Assembly: GCA_036940085.1 (NCBI GenBank)
Contig: JALLBK010001388.1
Span: forward strand, 1 to 12,369
DNA length: 12,369 nt
Source: Discostella pseudostelligera
Lineage: Eukaryota; Bacillariophyta; Thalassiosirophyceae; Thalassiosirales; Thalassiosiraceae
Direction of reading: 5' to 3'
Part shown: piece after piece, positions 7,498-12,369 of the stretch
Layout: each line of letters starts with the position of its first letter
Position numbering within the stretch: position 1 is the first letter of the stretch
Notes under the pieces: generated by a model
Told to the model about the DNA's origin: nothing
Seen by the model: the letters and a program-made list of their open reading frames with translations, nothing else
Databases searched by the model: none
Made by a program: the position numbers and the translations under genes

Positions 7498-7938
7498 GCA
7501 ACACTCTGAACTGTTTAGAGATTGTATCTCCAATCTGGGGAATGAAGCCACAGGAGTGGCTTTTCCTCCTCCGCCATTACTTGTTCACCCACCACCCACC
7601 GCATCCGTTGGTTGGTTGCTCCGCCATTTAAGAGTGCCATAATATGACTTTGCTGATTTGCTTCCGTCCATTGCGTGGATCTGGAGTGGGCGGGGGGGCT
7701 CATGCCTATCTTGGAATTGCAACAGGAAGGAGCACTCTATCCCTAATCGATAGGGTGTCATCTCACTAAACAATTATCATCTGTATGGAAGCGACAATCG
7801 CTGCGGAGACGAAAGAGGATGAAACAATTAGTTGTGATAATATTGATCACAGAGTAAAAAGTAATTCCTTTCCTACCAATCGCACATTACTTCTCTTACA
7901 ATCATTTACGCGGTAATCCGATACAGGCATAGGCTGGG

Positions 7939-9917
7939 TTAGTTATTGCAATCTTTTCCGACAGGGGATGATGCATGAGATTTCAGCGAATCCACAAAGT
8001 CTTGGGCATCTTCTCTTGTTACGGCACGGAATTGCATTTTCCTATTTACCGTCTTTGTAAACATTTTGGACGCTCCGCTGGTCAATAGGGTCTCAACAAT
8101 TTCGAAATGGTTGGGATTCTTCTCATCTTTGTTGAGTGTCACGATGCAATTTGGCAAAGCAAAGGAATCCGATGGAATCAGGTTGTCGAACCAATGCTTC
8201 GCGGTAGGGATCCTAACTCCCTCTTTCAAACCCTCCATACTTGGAACTAGCACCGGTGGGATCAGATTCTGAAATGCCAACTCGGGTGCTGATCCAGCGT
8301 GTAATTTGCAAGTGGGTGGTAATTCGAAGAGATGAAGGAAGGAATCAAGTGTTATCACTGCCAAGCTTAGCTTCCAGGCACCCATAATCCCCGGACTACG
8401 CTTTTCCACTACCTTCGCTCGGCACATGAGGTCACTGACCAGTGGCGACGATAACTCAAAGTTCCCATCCTCGTCATTGTGAGCTTCCGCGAGGCCATCT
8501 GAAGATTCCACATCAGGATGTGTTTTCTTTTTGTGCATTGCCTCATCGCGTTGAATAGTCTGCGCTCTCTCCCGGATCGAATTTTGCACATCGTCTTCCA
8601 CCTCCTTCCTCTCCGATGTCTGCCATTCATCCAGTTCCTTCAGCACTGGTGAAGCTAACGATTGCAACTCAAGCCATTGATTCTCTTGCCTCTTCACGGC
8701 TTTGATCATGAGGTCCTTAATTACATTTCTGCGATTGCACTCTGCGTCTTTCATCGATAGGAATAGCTTCGACAGCTCCGAGGAGCACTTATCCCAGACA
8801 GAGGATAGAAAGGCCACAGCCATGCGGTAACGAAGTTCCACAACCCAAACGTCAGCACATCCTTCCTTTACTAAAGTACTACTATTCTGGTTGTCAAGTG
8901 TGGATGAGCATTCAGGATTGACTTCCACACTTTGCCGATCTTTGCCAGCCGCGGATGACGACGAAGACGACGTGGAGGAGAAAAATTCAAGCGATTTTCT
9001 GTAATACGCGTCTGAGGGGAGTGGGAGATTATGAATTGGGTAGCCGTGAGCATCTATGCACGAAGAGAAAATCCAAGAATACGTCATGTCGCGTCAGAAA
9101 TAAGAAATATCTCACCCCACGCATTGCAGACTTCATCTTCCGCCGTCTCGAGTTCGTTCATGATGGAATCTCCCAACTTTTCCATGAAAAGTACCTCACT
9201 CTTCAGGCGATCGGACAATCTGTACGATCAAGGAAGGAAATAATAAGTCCACGATGTGTTATTGGGGGAGGTTCCTTGCAATGCATAGCATGGCATAACA
9301 TAAAAATAAACTCACGAGGACAGATCAGGGAGAACCTCCGTGTTCATGTAATTCACCAACTCTTCGTGTTGTCCAGCGGCAAGCCCGGCAACATCCGCCA
9401 AGTTAAATATGATCGAGCCACATTGTTCCTCCCTGTAATAATCAGCTGTTGTCAATGACGACCTCTCCAAAAACTTTTTCTTCTTCTTGGCATCAATTAT
9501 TGGAACTCCCTCCCTTTCGTCGATGCACCACTCCCTAATGCTCGACAGGCTGTCCCCGTACAGCTTCGAGGCGTGATTCCAACCCTTCACTAATAGATAT
9601 GCCTTTTGCGTCTCAAGCAAGCTATCGTGCATCAATGTCCGGAAGGCGTGCCAATATAAGAAGGAGGACTGAAGTTTGGCTTCGTAAGCTGCGCGACGCT
9701 TGGCTTCGTAGGCGCAGAGTTTGGCGTGGGTCGCCGAGCGGCGCAGCTGCCGCCGGAGGACTTCATCATTGCTGCCACTGCTGCGTCGATGCTGGCTAAT
9801 CGTCAATGTTGCCGGCTTGACTTTGGAAGAGTAGGGCAGTTCGTCGTCGGAATCATCCATCTCGTCGGGAGTGGTGAGAGGAGCGGCGGGAGGGGTGGGG
9901 GGCTGCTGCGGAAACAT
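7939..9917 (-). CDS. BAR-like coiled-coil protein with C-terminal PH-like domain
   Basis: Three exons, 9917-9316, 9219-9116 and 9053-7939, splice in frame to a 606-aa protein. The start is the first ATG in the frame (9915-9917, MFPQQPPTPPAAP); only a TTG lies further upstream, after a stop. A proline-rich and acidic N-terminus (about 1-30) is followed by long charged helices (about 60-235 and 302-414), including AYEAKRRAAYEAKLQ and SLSDRLKSEVLFMEKLGDSI. A Ser-rich linker, SSTSSSSSSAAG, lies at about 276-287. The C-terminal part (about 440-596) has a PH-like pattern: GIMGAWKLSLAVITLDSFLH, an inserted loop, MQFRAVTREDAQDFVDSLKS as last strand and helix. BAR-PH proteins bind phosphoinositides and sense or bend membranes at endocytic sites, acting in the cytosol. 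The usual Trp of the last PH helix is replaced by Phe. The helical part could instead be a generic coiled coil. Confidence 0.7.
9054..9115 (-). other. Intron 2 of the BAR-PH-like gene (62 nt)
   Basis: Read on the - strand it starts GTGAGA and ends GTGCATAG. Splicing joins DEVCNAW to DAHGYPIHNL in phase 1 with no lost frame. Confidence 0.85.
9220..9315 (-). other. Intron 1 of the BAR-PH-like gene (96 nt)
   Basis: Read on the - strand it starts GTGAGT and ends CGTACAG. It interrupts a Ser codon (phase 2) between TEVLPDLS and SLSDRLKSEV. Without splicing the frame ends two codons later. Confidence 0.85.
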
Positions 9918-10033
9918 GAAACTCACGACATCGACGTCGTCGCAAAAGATCTCTTCAGCCAATTAATCGCCACACCCCGCTCTCTCCTTCGCCAAAGTAA
10001 TCTCCATTCTTCCCGCCACAAGTGCTAACGGTG

Positions 10034-10055
10034 ACGGACAGTCCGTGTGACGTCA
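10034..10055. promoter_or_regulatory. 13-bp inverted repeat next to CRE palindrome TGACGTCA
   Basis: ACGGAC-A-GTCCGT (10034-10046) is a perfect inverted repeat around one central base. One base later TGACGTCA (10048-10055) is the complete palindromic CRE that bZIP dimers bind. TGACGT-type CREs mediate CO2/cAMP responses of some diatom genes. Whether this copy is bound is unknown. Confidence 0.45.
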
Positions 10056-10075
10056 GTCAAAGATACCTCGTCTTC

Positions 10076-10089
10076 TCTTCTTCCACGTG
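10076..10089. promoter_or_regulatory. G-box element shared with the eEF3 upstream region
   Basis: TCTTCTTCCACGTG is identical to 6727-6740 upstream of eEF3. Its last nine bases, TTCCACGTG, also occur at 12325-12333. The core CACGTG is a G-box/E-box. Confidence 0.35.
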
Positions 10090-10252
10090 AAGTCTGCCAT
10101 CATCGCTATCATCGTCGTCTTCGACAGCGACAGGAACCATGAACTTGAAATGGCAGCAGCGCCTCTGGTAGTACTGACTCCTCTCACTAAGCGCTAGCGA
10201 AAGTATTACGTATCGAAGCATTCATCTCCATCCCACACACGAGTGCAGCCCA

Positions 10253-11955
10253 ATGATGGTTCGAAAAGCAGCAGCTGCATCGAAGTCAAGGACAAGAACG
10301 TCGTCCATCGCTGTTGCCGTCGTCGTCGTCATCGCCGCGACAGCGTTCTCCTCATCATCGTCGTCGTCGTCGTCATCTCCGACTTTGGTCGTTTCGGCAT
10401 TTTCACCATCACTGTCGCTACCATCAACAACATCATCGATATTTTCTTCGTTGTCGGTCTCCAGCAATGTCTTTCAAAGCCGTCGTTGTCGATACTCTTT
10501 CACCACCAGCAACAGCAGCTTCAGTTCCAGTAGCAGCGCACTACAAATGGCACAGCGAATGACACCCACTCGAAAAACTCGAAAGGAAGATAGCTTCGAT
10601 CGGAGCAGTGGAGGTAATGATGATGACAATAATGCCGAAGAAGAGGGTAAGTGGCACTACGAATGATATACCTCCCGACGACGAGAGGGGGTCGACGAGA
10701 CCACGATGATGTTGAATGCGTGTGATGAGATGATATATGCCGTATTTGCCTCTATTGTAGTTGTCTTTCCTCTTTCATCTCTCACCCACACATTTCTGCA
10801 TGTTTTTCGCCGGCGATCTACTTATCTATCACCACCGAATGTCTCCATCGTCGTTCATTCACAAACCACCCATGCATTAATCATTATACATGCGCTCTCT
10901 CGACTACTACACAAATAATAATCTCGATGCATCGAATAATAACAGGAGAAATTATTCTCGACTTTAGTGAGGCCCAGGCAAAGATTAAAGAAGATGAGAA
11001 TCGTCGACGTGTTGAGGAGGGATTGGCGACGGGTTTGACCAAGGAGGTGAGAGAGTGAGCATGTTTCCATTTATTGTTGTTATGTTGTTTCATCCAAATT
11101 TGAGATTGAGAGAATGGGGAAGTGCCGCTGCATGCTCTCCTGGACGTCGGAGAGAAGGATAGTGGAAAATGTTGAATAAAATGGAAGAGGGTGATCCTTC
11201 ATCGAGAGGATCGAATGAGTTTGCTAATGTTCGATCATCATATGATCTCGTGTTCCTGGGTTTGTCACTCGAATTGAGGGAGCATCGGAGATGTTTGCTA
11301 CTACTCACTTATCATGAATGTCTTTTAACTCATCTCATAATGTTATTTTTGCATGGCATATCATTTATATCAGGACGAAGAAGAATTTAACGCAAAGAAA
11401 GATCAGTACGAAGACATGCGCTCCAAAATCAGAGCCCGTGCTTCCCAGGAGGGGATCGAAAAGTCCGTGGCGACCAAAAAAGCCATCGAAGAAGCCACCA
11501 TCCGTGCCATGTCGGGACAGTCGTCGGCCACACCCGATCAAATGCTCGATTTATCCGGATTTGGAGAGAAGTTCGTGGACGATGGTACCGACGAACTAAC
11601 GCCAGAGGAGAAGGCCGAGATTGACAAAATTGCAAACATGCCGATTTTGGAACAGATTCAGGAGGAATTGGCCAACACTCGTTTTCCAACTCCCATGGCT
11701 ATATTTCAGACGGCATGTGTCATGGCACTTATCTTTGCTGTGAGTGCCACGCTTATTCTCAAAGGGGATGCGACTATTCGTGATTTATACATGGATTTCG
11801 GATTCATTCCACGTCCAGATGAGGTATATGATTTCAGTGATCTGGAATTGCCCAGTGGATTCTTGGAGCAACGAGATTTGGAGTCGGATATAGGATCTGC
11901 GTTTAAGACGGCGGGGGATATTGCAGATCAAATTCTTCCGTCAACGTCACCTTGA
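10253..11955 (+). CDS. Plastid-targeted single-span membrane protein, SecE-like
   Basis: Exons 10253-10646, 10946-11046 and 11374-11955 splice in frame to 358 aa, starting at tandem ATGs. The N-terminus is a bipartite plastid leader: a basic start, hydrophobic core SIAVAVVVVIAATAF (18-32), an AxF site at F32, ten serines (33-42), a second AxF context SAFSP (48-52), then a Ser/Thr/Arg-rich transit peptide. The middle (about 115-245) is highly charged and helical. Residues 262-271, EELANTRFPT, followed by a membrane span (about 273-295, AIFQTACVMALIFAVSATLI) and D297, match the order in SecE: amphipathic EEL helix, W/F-P-T hinge, one span, short polar tail. SecE is the essential clamp of the SecYE translocase, here predicted in the thylakoid. 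The unusual points are the long charged region before the core and about 60 residues after the span. It could instead be another plastid membrane protein; the SecE call is moderate, the gene model firm. Confidence 0.65.
10647..10945 (+). other. Intron 1 of the SecE-like gene (299 nt)
   Basis: It starts GTAAGT and ends AATAACAG. Splicing in phase 1 joins NNAEEE to GEIILDFSEAQAK. Retention would end the protein after GKWHYE. It is several times longer than the introns of the BAR-PH-like gene, and no element was recognised in it. Confidence 0.85.
11047..11373 (+). other. Intron 2 of the SecE-like gene (327 nt)
   Basis: It starts GTGAGA and ends TATATCAG. Splicing in phase 0 joins EGLATGLTKE to DEEEFNAKKDQ. 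No coding or RNA element was recognised in it. Confidence 0.85.
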
Positions 11956-12209
11956 GCGCAAGCGAAATAATGCAATGCAACCTATTATCATCTGTGTAGG
12001 TCGACGGTGGGCAGTCGACGGGAAGGTGACATTGAACTGAAAGAGGCACGTTTATATCATTTGAAGAGTGTGCTAAGTAAGATTAGGCAAAAATAATGCA
12101 GCAGTGTTGTCGACGGTAACAAAACATAATTCACTTGACTTGGAGTCTTGACGAAGCTTGTCCATCAGTTGAAATGATGTGGCTTGCCCTCTTCAAGCAT
12201 CATTAGACT
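11956..12209. other. 3' flank of the SecE-like gene with three GTCGACGG words
   Basis: No coding frame is convincing here. GTCGACGG occurs at 12000-12007, 12014-12021 and 12109-12116. GTCACCTT at 11946-11953, over the stop codon, is the exact reverse complement of AAGGTGAC at 12023-12030, so the 3' UTR could form a weak long-loop hairpin. Cleavage and polyadenylation of the SecE-like mRNA should occur in this stretch. Confidence 0.35.
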
Positions 12210-12368
12210 CTAGTCTCGATGCACCATGAGCTCCACCTTCATACTATAAGAGTAGTAGATTCTCCTACTTGAACTTTTGCTTTGCACGCAAGCCAGCAGT
12301 ATGTATCGCCGGTCGTCAAAGCCCTTCCACGTGTACAGAAACGTCTCCCGCTGATTCACTGCCACGTG
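12210..12368 (-). CDS. Possible C-terminal fragment of a gene running in from the right edge
   Basis: The - strand has one frame open from the window edge for 52 codons to TAG at 12210-12212. It includes NQRETFLYTWKGFDDRRYIL and then ACVQSKSSSRRIYYSYS. The residue mix looks protein-like, but an open frame of this length is not rare by chance, and no family is recognised. If real, the gene converges on the SecE-like gene. CACGTG occurs twice inside it (12328-12333, 12363-12368), which would fit equally well with a non-coding promoter region. Confidence 0.2.
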   Translation of the reverse strand, partial: HVAVNQRETFLYTWKGFDDRRYILLACVQSKSSSRRIYYSYSMKVELMVHRD

Positions 12369-12369
12369 T

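Larger units (their letters stand above)
6373..7938. other. Long non-coding region upstream of eEF3
   Basis: About 1.57 kb separate the eEF3 start from the stop of the next - strand gene. It should contain the eEF3 promoter and 5' leader (near 6373) and the 3' UTR of the BAR-PH-like gene (near 7938). Open frames here are short, overlap in several frames and carry no recognisable motif, so I see no protein gene. No tRNA or rRNA was recognised. Sites of note are a G-box, an ACGTCA half-site, AT-rich 11-mer repeats, an E2F-like TTTGGCGC at 7018-7025, a palindrome cluster at 7143-7200 and a small perfect hairpin at 7473-7497. An unrecognised ncRNA cannot be excluded. Confidence 0.5.
9918..10252. 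promoter_or_regulatory. Divergent promoter region of the BAR-PH-like and SecE-like genes
   Basis: The two start codons face away from each other across 335 bp, so both promoters and 5' leaders must lie here unless a leader intron exists. It holds an inverted repeat and a full CRE palindrome (10034-10055) and a G-box at 10084-10089. No TATA box is clear at a fixed distance from either start. Shared regulation is an inference from the spacing. Confidence 0.6.

Noticed and set aside
9918..9962. 15-codon upstream extension of the BAR-PH-like protein
   Set aside because: It starts at TTG directly after a stop; the first ATG in frame is at 9915-9917.
10243..10562. Overlapping + strand frames at the 5' end of the SecE-like gene
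   Set aside because: They arise from the TCG/TCA-type repeats read in other frames and do not join the downstream exons.
1..12369. Search for CRISPR arrays, insertion sequences, LTRs, transposases or a defence-type system
   Set aside because: No spaced direct repeats, terminal repeats with target duplications or transposase motifs were seen; the intron-bearing genes are eukaryotic.

Overview
The window reads as nuclear DNA of a photosynthetic stramenopile, most likely a centric diatom. Short GT-AG introns of about 60-330 nt interrupt most genes. One gene carries a bipartite plastid-targeting leader with AxF (ASAFAP-like) cleavage sites. An elongation factor 3 gene is present, and the left end holds an EGF-like membrane protein of a kind I associate with Thalassiosira-type diatoms. 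The organism is inferred, not proven.

Layout, left to right. (1) 162-2714, + strand: a multi-exon gene for a membrane protein with three hydrophobic segments and an EGF-like module. It is broken by in-frame stops and frameshifts, so I annotate it as a pseudogene. (2) About 2740-3146, + strand: a shorter decayed coding-like relic that I cannot identify. (3) 3256-6372, - strand: an intact, intronless gene for translation elongation factor 3 (eEF3), 1038 aa. (4) 6373-7938: non-coding, holding the eEF3 upstream region and the 3' flank of the next gene. (5) 7939-9917, - strand: a three-exon gene for a 606-aa protein with long BAR-like helices and a C-terminal PH-like domain. (6) 9918-10252: a 335-bp divergent promoter region with a perfect CRE-type palindrome and a G-box. 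(7) 10253-11955, + strand: a three-exon gene for a 358-aa plastid-targeted, single-membrane-span protein whose core resembles SecE. (8) 11956-12369: non-coding flank, with a possible C-terminal fragment of another - strand gene at the very end.

The genes do not form one pathway: cytosolic translation (eEF3), membrane shaping or phosphoinositide binding (BAR-PH-like) and probable thylakoid protein translocation (SecE-like). The BAR-PH-like and SecE-like genes are head to head and could share regulation. The observations most worth following are the lesion pattern of the left pseudogene (including T6 tracts that each look one T short), the non-canonical first Walker A motif of eEF3, and the palindrome plus CRE in the divergent promoter.
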